A stretch of 21,904 bases of DNA from CAZLYX01 sp964563885 (GCA_964563885.1 CAZLYX010000032.1:1-21904); one strand, 5' to 3'. Shown: positions 14,352 through 21,847, numbered from the stretch's first letter. Numbers and translations: made by a program. The notes: a model not told the origin generated them from the letters alone.

Positions 14352-15722
14352 TTAGGTTTTATCTAGCGTTTCAAAACTGGTTATTTCCAAACCAAAGCCC
14401 GTTAAGCTGGTAAATGAAGAAGGTTGACCCATCACCCTCATTTTTTGTACGTTGAGATTAGCCAAAATTTGTGCGCCAATACCAAAGGTTTTTTGATCCC
14501 ATTTACGTGCTTGGTTCACGCCTTTAGGCATTGTGGCATCTAGTAGTGTGGCGCCAGTTTCGGTGCGGTGTAGCAAAATAATCACCCCGCTTTCAGCAGC
14601 TTGAATGCGTTCGAGTGCAGCAGGCAGTGGCCAAGAATGTCGTGGATTGGTTTGTAAAAAATCTAGTGCACTAAAGGGCTCGTGCACACGCACCAGCGTT
14701 TCTTTATCGGCTTGTGGCTTGCCTTTTACTAAGGCTAAGTGGGTTTCGCCAGAGAGTTTGTCGACGTAAACATGCTGTTGAAATTGCCCCCAGAGTGTAT
14801 CAATAGGGGTGTCGCCCATTTCTTCGATCAGGGTTTCGTGGCGGCTGCGGTGTTCGATTAAATCAGAAATGGTGGCGATTTTAATGTTGTGCTTGGCTGC
14901 AAAAGCAATTAATTCGGGCATACGAGCCATGGTGCCATCGTCGTTGATGATTTCGCAAATCACTGCTGCTGGGATTAAATTACACATTTTAGCTAAATCT
15001 ACGCCCGCTTCGGTGTGTCCAGCGCGCACCAATACGCCGCCATCTTGTGCACGCAAAGGGAAAATATGGCCAGGTTGTACAATGTCTTCGGCTTTGGCGG
15101 TGGGCGATACTGCGGTTTGGATGGTAAGCGCGCGATCAGCAGCAGAAATGCCAGTAGCAATGCCGTGTGCCGCTTCAATGGATACCGTAAAGTTGGTGCC
15201 ATATTGAGCGCCATTTTTTTGAGTCATCATCGGTAAAGCAAGGCGATCTACCATTTCATCAGCCATTGGCAGGCAAACCAATCCGCGCGCATGTTTAATC
15301 ATAAAGTTGATGGCTTCTGGGGTAACAAATTGAGCCGCCATGAGTAAATCGCCTTCGTTTTCACGGTCTTCGGCATCAGTAAGAATCACCATTTTACCTG
15401 CTTTAATATCGGCAAGAATGTCGGATATAGGAGAAATTTGGGTCATGTTATGGCTCGTATGAGAAAGAGGTTGATGAGAAGTATCGGATAAAGCAGCTGG
15501 AATAGAGACATCGCCATGAGCGGTGTCTAGCCACATAATTGGCATGCCAGCGGATAGTTCAATTTTACGGGCTTTCTTTTCGCCAAAGGATTTATTTTTA
15601 AGTAACGCTGATAATTCACCTTGATTGATGGCGGTTTCAGTGGCAAAACGCACTTGTTCGCCGTTGTGGATTCTTTGTATCCAGCTGCGTAAGTTGTGCC
15701 TGCGTAAGGCGGTGGTATCCAT
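14352..15722 (-). CDS. ribBX: HTH-domain fusion to 3,4-dihydroxy-2-butanone-4-phosphate synthase with degenerate RibA-like domain (RibBX type)
   Basis: The protein has 456 residues in three parts. Residues 6-66 resemble an Xre/phage-repressor helix-turn-helix: FATETA as helix 2, NQGELSALLKN as recognition helix, then FGEKKARKIE and GMPIMWLD. A polar linker (67-92) leads to RibB from M93 (MTQISPISDIL), which has the acidic DAEDRENEGDLL site (116-127), GLVCLPM and RAGHTEAG with H236. RibB makes the four-carbon riboflavin precursor from ribulose 5-phosphate. The last 150 residues look like RibA but contain no cysteine, so the zinc site of GTP cyclohydrolase II is lost; such RibB-plus-X proteins are known as RibBX. 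The start at 15722 has AAAGGG 6 nt upstream, whereas the usual RibB start at 15446 has no ribosome-binding site. The HTH part is unusual; it may regulate transcription, but this is inference. Confidence 0.9.
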   Translation of the reverse strand: MDTTALRRHNLRSWIQRIHNGEQVRFATETAINQGELSALLKNKSFGEKKARKIELSAGMPIMWLDTAHGDVSIPAALSDTSHQPLSHTSHNMTQISPISDILADIKAGKMVILTDAEDRENEGDLLMAAQFVTPEAINFMIKHARGLVCLPMADEMVDRLALPMMTQKNGAQYGTNFTVSIEAAHGIATGISAADRALTIQTAVSPTAKAEDIVQPGHIFPLRAQDGGVLVRAGHTEAGVDLAKMCNLIPAAVICEIINDDGTMARMPELIAFAAKHNIKIATISDLIEHRSRHETLIEEMGDTPIDTLWGQFQQHVYVDKLSGETHLALVKGKPQADKETLVRVHEPFSALDFLQTNPRHSWPLPAALERIQAAESGVIILLHRTETGATLLDATMPKGVNQARKWDQKTFGIGAQILANLNVQKMRVMGQPSSFTSLTGFGLEITSFETLDKT

Positions 15723-15796
15723 AGCAAGCCCTTTTTTAAAGCATGGTTTATAATGGCTGAGTCATTCTATGCTGCTTTTTATAAAAAGTAAATTTT

Positions 15797-15846
15797 AATA
15801 ATAGAAAACCAATATTACCAAAAGGTAATATTGGTTTTCTATTATT
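15797..15846. other. Perfect 23-bp inverted repeat between ribE and ribBX
   Basis: The arms 15797-15819 and 15824-15846 are perfectly complementary over 23 bp with an AAAA loop; the inner part reads CCAATATTACC-AAAA-GGTAATATTGG. It is not a DUS. It lies 9 bp past the ribE stop and 74 bp upstream of the ribBX start. There is no clear T-tract after either arm, so it may be a terminator, an RNA structure or a protein-binding palindrome. Confidence 0.8.
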
Positions 15847-15855
15847 CATTAGAAT

Positions 15856-16470
15856 CTATCGCGGCTGTGAGGCCAGAATTCGACTAACAGTGTCGACTAC
15901 CGCTTGAGTTTGCGGGTCGATTTCGATGTTGATCACATCGCCAACAACGCGGCTGCCGAATAAAGTACGCTCTAGGGTTTCTGGAATCAGATGAACATTA
16001 AACTCGGTGTCGGTTACGCTGCCGATGGTGAGGCTGCAACCATCTAAACCAACAAACCCTTTGGTGAGAATATAGGGCTGTAAGTGTTCAGGTAGCCTAA
16101 ACCAAAGGGTGCGATTGTATGCGCTGGCATCAATGCGGGTGATTTCCGAAGTGGCAATAATATGCCCACTCATTACATGACCGCCTATTTCGTCACCAAA
16201 ACGGGCGGCGCGCTCTAGGTTGACATGGTTGCCAACATTAAGGTTGCCAAGGTTGGTTTGAGCCAGTGTTTCAGCCATTAAATCGAAATCAACTTGATTG
16301 CCGTTGATGCGAGAAATAGTCAAACAACAGCCGTTGTGGGCGATTGAAGCGCCCGTTTGTAAGTTTTCAGTCATTTCAACTGGCAGCTCAACGGTGTGGG
16401 TGCGAAAGTCGGCTGAAGGCTGGTTAATGGCGGTAATGATGCCGATGCCTTGAACAATGCCAGTAAACAT
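15856..16470 (-). CDS. ribE: Riboflavin synthase, alpha chain
   Basis: A 204-residue enzyme that dismutates two molecules of 6,7-dimethyl-8-ribityllumazine to riboflavin, the last step of the pathway. It shows the duplicated lumazine-binding fold: domain one from MFTGIVQGIG through GCCLTISRI to NLERAARFGDEIGGHVMSGHI, and domain two with LTKGFVGLDGCSLTIGSV and FNVHLIPETLERT. Length is normal. The ATG at 16470 follows AAAGGC. A perfect DUS lies within the gene (16087-16098) and encodes RLPE at residues 125-128, so the uptake signal is accommodated in a protein-coding stretch. The thioesterase gene precedes it and ribBX follows on the same strand. I see no FMN riboswitch upstream. The E. coli name for this function is ribC/ribE. 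Confidence 0.96.
   Translation of the reverse strand: MFTGIVQGIGIITAINQPSADFRTHTVELPVEMTENLQTGASIAHNGCCLTISRINGNQVDFDLMAETLAQTNLGNLNVGNHVNLERAARFGDEIGGHVMSGHIIATSEITRIDASAYNRTLWFRLPEHLQPYILTKGFVGLDGCSLTIGSVTDTEFNVHLIPETLERTLFGSRVVGDVINIEIDPQTQAVVDTVSRILASQPR
16087..16098 (-). repeat. DNA uptake sequence inside ribE
   Basis: Perfect TTCAGGTAGCCT within the ribE coding region. On the coding strand it is AGGCTACCTGAA, translated as RLPE. Confidence 0.85.
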
Positions 16471-16493
16471 AAAAAAGCCTTTTAATATTATAT

Positions 16494-16522
16494 AGGCTAC
16501 CTGAAATAGCTTCAGGTAGCCT
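16494..16522. repeat. Inverted DUS pair between thioesterase gene and ribE
   Basis: Perfect AGGCTACCTGAA at 16494-16505 and TTCAGGTAGCCT at 16511-16522, with a 5-nt loop. It lies 9 nt past the thioesterase stop and 24 nt upstream of the ribE start on the minus strand. No T-tract follows directly, so read-through into ribE is plausible. Confidence 0.88.
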
Positions 16523-16531
16523 TAAATGGTG

Positions 16532-17035
16532 TTATTCATATAAGTCGCACGAAACGACTTGGGTTGATTCTAAACGCATGGCTTTACGTTGTTCAGCTGC
16601 TTTTGAACGGCAGCGTTGAAGATCAGTTTCTAGTGGGAGTGGTGGCACTTGTACGGGTTTGCCATCATGCATCGCCACCATGGTGAAATAGCAGCTATTG
16701 GTGTGGCGGGTGGTGCGCTCAAGAATGTTTTGAGCTTCAACACGAATGCCAACTTCCATAGAAGTGCGGCCAACCAGATTAACGCTGGCAAGAAAAGTGA
16801 CCAGCTCGCCAACGTGGATGGGCTCTTTGAAGGTGACTTTATCAACCGAAAGGGTAACGCAATATTGGCCACTATAACGGCTGGCGCAGGCATAAGCCAC
16901 TTGGTCGAGGAGTTTTAATAAATCACCACCATGTACATTACCGTTAAAGTTGGCCATATCTGGCGTCATCAAAACTGACATTTTGAGCTCGTCTTGGATG
17001 ACGCCAGATTGAGTAGGGTTGTTTTGAATTGTCAT
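16532..17035 (-). CDS. Acyl-CoA thioesterase, hotdog fold (YciA/BFIT-like)
   Basis: A 167-residue cytoplasmic thioesterase of the hotdog superfamily that hydrolyses acyl-CoA to free fatty acid and CoA. The family block ANFNGNVHGGDLLKLLDQVAY contains the conserved asparagine and the catalytic aspartate of LLDQ. Further matches are VTLSVDKVTFKEPIHVGELVTFLASV and the strand SCYFTMVAMHDGKPVQVPPL. Chain-length specificity cannot be read from sequence. I start it at the ATG at 17035 (MTIQNNPTQS); a TTG four codons upstream is in frame but has no ribosome-binding site. ribE follows on the same strand after an inverted DUS pair. The C-terminal tail (RCRSKAAEQRKAMRLES) is charged and may be a helical extension. 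Confidence 0.9.
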   Translation of the reverse strand: MTIQNNPTQSGVIQDELKMSVLMTPDMANFNGNVHGGDLLKLLDQVAYACASRYSGQYCVTLSVDKVTFKEPIHVGELVTFLASVNLVGRTSMEVGIRVEAQNILERTTRHTNSCYFTMVAMHDGKPVQVPPLPLETDLQRCRSKAAEQRKAMRLESTQVVSCDLYE

Positions 17036-17157
17036 GGTTACGCTCAATAAAAGTGATGAATTTGGCGTAAATCATAGCGGTTTTGACCGCAAGATGAAAG
17101 CTGCATGGATTTTCGCTATGGATCGGATAGTTGTTGATGTGCAAACGTAATGTCTAA

Positions 17158-17190
17158 ACAAACACTCCCGCTTAAAGCGGGAATGTTTGG
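17158..17190 (-). terminator. Terminator of ppx
   Basis: A hairpin directly after the ppx stop: a perfect 7-bp core (TCCCGCT at 17166-17172 with AGCGGGA at 17176-17182) with a 3-nt loop, then one mismatch and a further 6 bp of CAAACA against TGTTTG. On the minus strand it is followed by the T-rich TTTAG. It is unrelated to the DUS. Confidence 0.7.
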
Positions 17191-18687
17191 TCAGGTTGCT
17201 TGTACCATAAAGGGCATATTGATTTTTGACCATTGTTCAGCTTCATATTCCAATGCGCTGGCGGCCAGTAAATTTTCGTTGAGCCAAGCTTGGTTGATAC
17301 GCAACACAAATGTATTGCTGTTTTCATGGTGACGTAAAGAAGTAAACGGCGGTAAGGTGATGGGTAAACGTGAGCGATTCAATAACACCGCTAAGCGCAG
17401 CGATAAAATCGCAAACCACATGATGGAATTGTCGCCAACCAGAGTCAGCATTTTGCGCAAATCACCCCGTTGACCACAAACAAGAGTAGACATGATGCCT
17501 TGTTCTTTGCGAGAAAAGCCAGGCATGTCGGCTTGACCGATGATGTAGGCAGAATGCTTGTGATAACCAGTATGAGCGATATCAATGCCGATTTCATGCA
17601 ACAGCGCTGCCCAATGCGTATATTGTTTCCAGTATGCCAATTCTTGCACTGAGATGTTTTGTGCCAGACTTTCTAAAAACATGAGCGCAGTGTCGGCAAC
17701 ATATTTGGCTTGAGTGTTGTTGACATGGTAGCGTGTTTGAAACTGCTCTATCGTTTGATCACGCATATCGGCATTGAGTTGGCGGCCGATTAAATCGAAG
17801 AAAACACCATCACGCAGGGCTGCATCTGTGACCATCATCGTTTCAACATTTAATTCTTCAAATATCGCCATCATCACCGCTAAACCACCTGAAAATACTT
17901 CTAAACGCTCAGGCTTCAAACCTGCTAGTTTTGCTTTGCGGGTGCTGCCGGCTGCAATGATTTTTTCAGCAATTTTTTTCATGCCCTCATAGCTAATATC
18001 TTCATCTCTGCCCGCTTCGGTAGCAATGACATCACGTATAGAACGCGCAGAACCAGAGGTGCCAACAGCAAAATCCCAGCCAGTTTTTTTCAGGTTTTGG
18101 GTGATGCGCTGAATTTCGTTGCGAGCAGCACTAATAGCAGCTTGAAAATCTTTAGCAGTGATTTTGTTTTGAAAAAAACGCATGCTGTAATTGACACAGC
18201 CTAAAGGCAAACTTTCGGTAATCGAGGGTTGCAGCTCAGCGCCTATGACAAATTCAGAAGAGCCACCACCAATATCTACCACCAACATGCGGTCGCCGTT
18301 CGGTGGCAAGGTGTGTACCACGCCAGTGTAAATAAGGCGGGCTTCTTCACGGCCAGCAATGATTTCAATAGGAAAGCCCAAAGCGGCTTCAGCTTTGGGC
18401 AGAAAATCGGCGATATTTTTGGCAACACGAAAAGTATTGGTGGCAACGGCGCGCACTTGATCAGATTCAAATCCGCGCAAGCGTTCGCCAAATTTGGTTA
18501 GGCAGGTTAAAGCACGCTCTTGTGAGGCTTTATCGAGTACTTTATGCTCGTCTAAGCCGCCGGCAAAACGAACCATATCTTTAATAGAGTCAATAACTTG
18601 GGGTTGGCTATTGTGGTTTTGACAAATTTGCAATCGGAAACTGTTGGAGCCTAAATCGATAGAAGCAAGCAAGGAAGGTGCGGTCAT
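17191..18687 (-). CDS. ppx: Exopolyphosphatase, Ppx/GppA family
   Basis: A 498-residue phosphatase that removes terminal phosphate from polyphosphate (and, in some members, converts pppGpp to ppGpp). The actin-like N-terminal fold is clear: phosphate-1 motif DLGSNSFRLQI at residues 11-21, RAVATNTFRVAKN, and phosphate-2 motif VVDIGGGSSEF with D138. The third part, EVFSGGLAVMMAIFEEL, is also conserved. The C-terminal half carries an HD-like helical domain with HWAALLHEIGIDIAHTGYHKHSAYII. Length matches long Ppx proteins. Ppx and GppA cannot be separated with certainty from sequence; the symbol reflects the single-copy Neisseria naming. The start at 18687 has only a weak ribosome-binding site. 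ilvA lies 177 bp upstream on the same strand and a hairpin terminator follows the stop. Confidence 0.93.
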   Translation of the reverse strand: MTAPSLLASIDLGSNSFRLQICQNHNSQPQVIDSIKDMVRFAGGLDEHKVLDKASQERALTCLTKFGERLRGFESDQVRAVATNTFRVAKNIADFLPKAEAALGFPIEIIAGREEARLIYTGVVHTLPPNGDRMLVVDIGGGSSEFVIGAELQPSITESLPLGCVNYSMRFFQNKITAKDFQAAISAARNEIQRITQNLKKTGWDFAVGTSGSARSIRDVIATEAGRDEDISYEGMKKIAEKIIAAGSTRKAKLAGLKPERLEVFSGGLAVMMAIFEELNVETMMVTDAALRDGVFFDLIGRQLNADMRDQTIEQFQTRYHVNNTQAKYVADTALMFLESLAQNISVQELAYWKQYTHWAALLHEIGIDIAHTGYHKHSAYIIGQADMPGFSRKEQGIMSTLVCGQRGDLRKMLTLVGDNSIMWFAILSLRLAVLLNRSRLPITLPPFTSLRHHENSNTFVLRINQAWLNENLLAASALEYEAEQWSKINMPFMVQAT

Positions 18688-18806
18688 TATGGGGTACCGA
18701 AGAAGATAAACAAGTAGTGAAGCCGGCAGTAATGTTACCGTGTGCGCGCCTGCTTGTCATCTTTCTTTAAGTGTAGGTTAAAGTAACTAAGCCATATCAG
18801 CAATGT

Positions 18807-18833
18807 AGGCTACCTGAAACATTCAAACAGCCT
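18807..18833 (-). repeat. DUS pair with one decayed arm after ilvA
   Basis: Perfect AGGCTACCTGAA at 18807-18818 faces TTCAAACAGCCT at 18822-18833 (three changes). In minus-strand RNA, the strand in which ilvA is transcribed, the three changes become consecutive G-U wobbles, so all 12 pairs can still form. No T-tract follows. Confidence 0.7.
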
Positions 18834-18864
18834 TATTTGTTTGATTTATTGTACTAATTTAAAT

Positions 18865-20394
18865 TTAAGGCGAGCCTAAAAAAAGTTTATACGCGGCATT
18901 ATGGGTTTGGTCTTGATACGGATAGCCAACGCTTTCTAAAAATAACTCAAAAGCGGCATCGCTTTCTGGTGTGACATCAATGCCGACTAATACACGACCA
19001 TAATCAGCGCCATGGTTGCGATAGTGAAACAAGGTTATGTTCCAATCGGTTTGCATTTCGGTGAGGAAGCGTGCCAGCGCGCCAGGTCGCTCTGGAAATT
19101 CAAAGCTCACTAAACGCTCGTTTTTCACTTTGTGAGTGCGGCCGCCAACCATATAACGAATGTGGATTTTAGACATTTCGTCATCTGTTAAGTCTATGTT
19201 TTTTAGACCAGCTTCTGTTAATTCTTTGGTAATGTTGGCTAAGTCTTTACTGCCCGCCGATTGGATGCCAACAAAAATATGTGCTTGATGGTCATCACCA
19301 TAACGGTAGTTAAACTCGGTGAGATTTCGAGTGCCTAATACATTGATAAACTTTAAGAAGCTACCTGCTTCTTCGGGAATGGTGACGGCAAAAATCCCTT
19401 CGTTGCCTTCACCCAATTCGCTGCGCTCAGACACATGGCGTAAACGGTGGAAGTTCATGTTTGCGCCGCTGGTGACAGCGATTAAGGTTTGCGCAACAGC
19501 ATTTTCGCGTTCTATATAGGCTTTCAGACCGGCCAGCGCCAGCGCGCCAGAGGGTTCACAAATACTGCGTGTGTCGTCGTAAATGTCTTTGAGTGCACCG
19601 CAAATCGCATCAGTATCGACGGTGATAATCTCATCAAGCAAGTCACGGCACATGATAAATGTTTGTTCACCCACTAATTTTACTGCTGTGCCATCTGAAA
19701 ACAGGCCAACATCTTTTAATTCAACACGATGGCCTTGTTCGATAGACAGCTTCATGGCGCAGGAATCAATGGTTTGTACGCCAATCACTTTAATTTCTGG
19801 GCGCACGTTTTTAATAAACGCTGCCACGCCAGCAGCCAAACCACCGCCACCGATGGCCACAAAAATAACGTCAATATGTTTGGGGTGTTGGCGAATCACT
19901 TCTAAGGCGATCGTGCCTTGTCCAGCAATCACATCTGGGTCATCAAATGGCGGAATGTAGGTTAGACCACTTTGGCTGGCCAATTGCATAGCATGGTCGT
20001 AAGCGTCGTTAAACGATGTGCCTTTTAACACCACTTCGCCGCCACGGTTGCGCACAGCTTCGACTTTAATTTGTGGGGTGGTTTCTGGCATCACGATTAC
20101 GGCATGACAGCCAAGTTTTTGGGCAGATAAAGCCACACCTTGGGCATGATTTCCAGCACTGGCGGTGATGACACCTTTGGCGAGTGCTTCAGGCGATAAT
20201 TTGGCCATTTTGTTATAAGCACCGCGTATTTTAAAGGAGAATACGGGTTGTAAATCTTCGCGCTTTAATAAGATATGGTTATTGAGTCGTTTCGATAAGC
20301 CACGGGCATGGTCTAGCGGCGTTTCATCAGCTACATCATAAACAGAAGCAGTTAAAATGCGGGTAAGGTAATCAGAGTATTGGCTGGCGTTCAT
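18865..20394 (-). CDS. ilvA: Threonine ammonia-lyase, biosynthetic
   Basis: A 509-residue PLP enzyme that deaminates threonine to 2-oxobutyrate, the first committed step of isoleucine synthesis. The catalytic domain shows LLKREDLQPVFSFKIRGAYNKM with the PLP lysine K55, SAGNHAQGVALSAQ, and the phosphate-binding glycine run GGGGLAAG (182-189). Two ACT-like regulatory domains follow from about residue 335 (EGIFAVTIPEEAGSFLKFI) and about 430 (RLVSFEFPERPGALARFLTEM), which in characterised enzymes bind isoleucine and valine. The two-domain form marks the biosynthetic rather than catabolic enzyme. Length is normal. The ATG at 20394 has no strong ribosome-binding site. ppx is next on the same strand. 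Confidence 0.97.
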   Translation of the reverse strand: MNASQYSDYLTRILTASVYDVADETPLDHARGLSKRLNNHILLKREDLQPVFSFKIRGAYNKMAKLSPEALAKGVITASAGNHAQGVALSAQKLGCHAVIVMPETTPQIKVEAVRNRGGEVVLKGTSFNDAYDHAMQLASQSGLTYIPPFDDPDVIAGQGTIALEVIRQHPKHIDVIFVAIGGGGLAAGVAAFIKNVRPEIKVIGVQTIDSCAMKLSIEQGHRVELKDVGLFSDGTAVKLVGEQTFIMCRDLLDEIITVDTDAICGALKDIYDDTRSICEPSGALALAGLKAYIERENAVAQTLIAVTSGANMNFHRLRHVSERSELGEGNEGIFAVTIPEEAGSFLKFINVLGTRNLTEFNYRYGDDHQAHIFVGIQSAGSKDLANITKELTEAGLKNIDLTDDEMSKIHIRYMVGGRTHKVKNERLVSFEFPERPGALARFLTEMQTDWNITLFHYRNHGADYGRVLVGIDVTPESDAAFELFLESVGYPYQDQTHNAAYKLFLGSP

Positions 20395-20468
20395 GTTGCG
20401 GCTTTATGTAATAATATGAAAATAAAACCTAAACCATACGCTGCAGGCTCTCTGAAATCAAGAAAAAG

Positions 20469-20497
20469 TTAGCGTAATAGGTGATTGAGGTTATAAT
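20469..20497 (+). promoter_or_regulatory. Candidate promoter of the D,D-carboxypeptidase gene
   Basis: A perfect TATAAT at 20492-20497 lies 17 bp after TTAGCG (20469-20474), which matches three of six -35 bases. Transcription would start near 20504 and give a leader of about 98 nt that contains the GC-rich hairpin at 20531-20569. Confidence 0.5.
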
Positions 20498-20530
20498 GCA
20501 CGCCTTATAGATAGCTGTTTAGAAGAACGG

Positions 20531-20569
20531 CGGCCGCAGCCTTGATAACATCTTAAGGATTGGCGGCCG
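20531..20569 (+). other. GC-rich hairpin in the leader of the D,D-carboxypeptidase gene
   Basis: CGGCCGC (20531-20537) pairs with GCGGCCG (20563-20569), and inside it CCTT pairs with AAGG around the loop. The two 8-bp GGCGGCCG copies also form a direct repeat 33 bp apart. This is the most GC-rich spot in an A/T-rich region. It ends 32 nt before the start codon. Confidence 0.5.
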
Positions 20570-20601
20570 TGTTTATGTTTGTGATGAATTGAGTTGTGTT
20601 T

Positions 20602-21750
20602 ATGAAAAAAAATTTATTGGTGTTGGCAACCGTGTTCATGTTTGGTCAGAGCGCGTTGGCAACCGATTTACCGCAGGCGCCCGAAGTGGCGGCAACTGCT
20701 TATGTGATTAAAGATTTGCAAAGTGGCCAAATATTGGCCTCTAAAGAGTTGAATGCAAAAATTGAGCCAGCTTCGCTCACTAAACTGATGACTGCTTATC
20801 TGACCTTTAAAGCATTGAATGCGGGCACGTTAACGCCTGATCAAATGCTCACAGTGTCGACAAAGGGTTGGCATGCAGAAGGTTCACGCATGTTTCTTGA
20901 CCCTAAAAAAGCGGTTAGCGTGAGTGATTTGATTAAGGGTTTGATTGTACAATCTGGAAATGATGCAGCGATTACGCTGGCCGAAGCCATAGGCGGTAGC
21001 GAAGAGGGTTTTGCCAAACTGATGAATGCCGAAGCCAAACGCTTAGGTATGAAAAATACTCATTTTGATAACAGCACTGGCTTACCGCAACCTAATCATT
21101 TAACCACGGCAGATGATTTGGTGATTTTATCGGGAGCGATTATTCGAGATTTCCCTAAATTCTATCCAATTTATTCGCTCCGATCATTTTCTTATAACAA
21201 TATTGAACAGCCTAACCGCAATTTATTGTTGTATCGTGACCCCAGTGTAGATGGCTTAAAAACGGGCCATACTGCCACTGCTGGCTATAACTTAGTGGCT
21301 TCTAGCAAGCGCAATGGTCGTCGCGTGGTGTCTGTCGTAGTGGGAACGGAAAGCACAGAAGCGCGTGCTGCAGAGAGCAGTAAGTTGTTGAATTGGGCTT
21401 TGCAATCCTTTGATACGCCAAAGTTATACAATGCTGACGAGCCGATTTCTAGGGTTAAGGTTTATAAGGGTGAAGCAAACGCGCTAAACGTGGGGTTTAT
21501 TGAAGCTGCGTATATTACAATTCCGCATGGTGAGGGCAAGAATGTTAAACCAATGCTGGAAACCGTGCAGCCAGTATTAGCGCCTATTCATAAAGGCCAA
21601 GTGGTGGGTAAGTTGAAAATAACATTTGAGGGCAAAGTGTTGGCTGAAAAAGATGTCTATGCACTAGAGGCCGTATCAGAAGCAGGCTGGTTTGGCCGCA
21701 CTTATGATGGCTTTATGTTGTGGTGGAAAAATTTATTCAGCAAAGATTAA
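20602..21750 (+). CDS. dacC: D-alanyl-D-alanine carboxypeptidase (low-molecular-weight PBP, PBP5/6 type)
   Basis: A 382-residue serine carboxypeptidase that removes the last D-alanine from peptidoglycan pentapeptides. A signal peptide (about residues 1-20, cleavage after ALA) sends it to the periplasm. The three penicillin-binding motifs are intact: S58-L-T-K61 in EPASLTKLM, S118-G-N120, and K220-T-G222 in DGLKTGHTA. The C-terminal beta-rich PBP5 domain follows, and the end (WFGRTYDGFMLWWKNLFSKD) is an amphipathic helix that would anchor the protein to the membrane, as in PBP5. The ATG at 20602 is preferred over an upstream in-frame GTG at 20596 because the lysine-rich signal start follows it. 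The ribosome-binding site is weak. dacA and dacC are not separable from sequence. Confidence 0.94.
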   Translation: MKKNLLVLATVFMFGQSALATDLPQAPEVAATAYVIKDLQSGQILASKELNAKIEPASLTKLMTAYLTFKALNAGTLTPDQMLTVSTKGWHAEGSRMFLDPKKAVSVSDLIKGLIVQSGNDAAITLAEAIGGSEEGFAKLMNAEAKRLGMKNTHFDNSTGLPQPNHLTTADDLVILSGAIIRDFPKFYPIYSLRSFSYNNIEQPNRNLLLYRDPSVDGLKTGHTATAGYNLVASSKRNGRRVVSVVVGTESTEARAAESSKLLNWALQSFDTPKLYNADEPISRVKVYKGEANALNVGFIEAAYITIPHGEGKNVKPMLETVQPVLAPIHKGQVVGKLKITFEGKVLAEKDVYALEAVSEAGWFGRTYDGFMLWWKNLFSKD

Positions 21751-21796
21751 TAGAATCAGTTTAAATTAAAATCAATCAGTAATCGTATTTAATATT

Positions 21797-21831
21797 AAAG
21801 GCTACCTGAACAATGTTTCAGGTAGCCTTTT
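21797..21831. terminator. DUS-pair terminator after the D,D-carboxypeptidase gene
   Basis: Perfect AGGCTACCTGAA at 21799-21810 and TTCAGGTAGCCT at 21817-21828. The stem is 14 bp with a 6-nt loop and a short T-run on the plus strand and TTT on the minus strand. It separates converging genes and can serve both. Confidence 0.85.
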
Positions 21832-21847
21832 GGATTGAAAAATGTCT

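Noticed and set aside
14809..15236. Long open frames on the plus strand opposite ribBX
   Set aside because: Antisense shadows of a clearly conserved gene; the predicted products have no recognisable features.
15723..15855. FMN riboswitch upstream of ribBX
   Set aside because: None of the conserved RFN-element blocks is present; the only structure is the 23-bp inverted repeat.
19358..19371. DUS-like GAAGCTACCTGCTT inside ilvA
   Set aside because: Three differences from the 12-mer, and it encodes conserved residues (AGSF) of the ACT-like domain.
20445..20456. AGGCTCTCTGAA upstream of ilvA as a DUS
   Set aside because: Two mismatches within the conserved core and no inverted partner; at best a dead copy.
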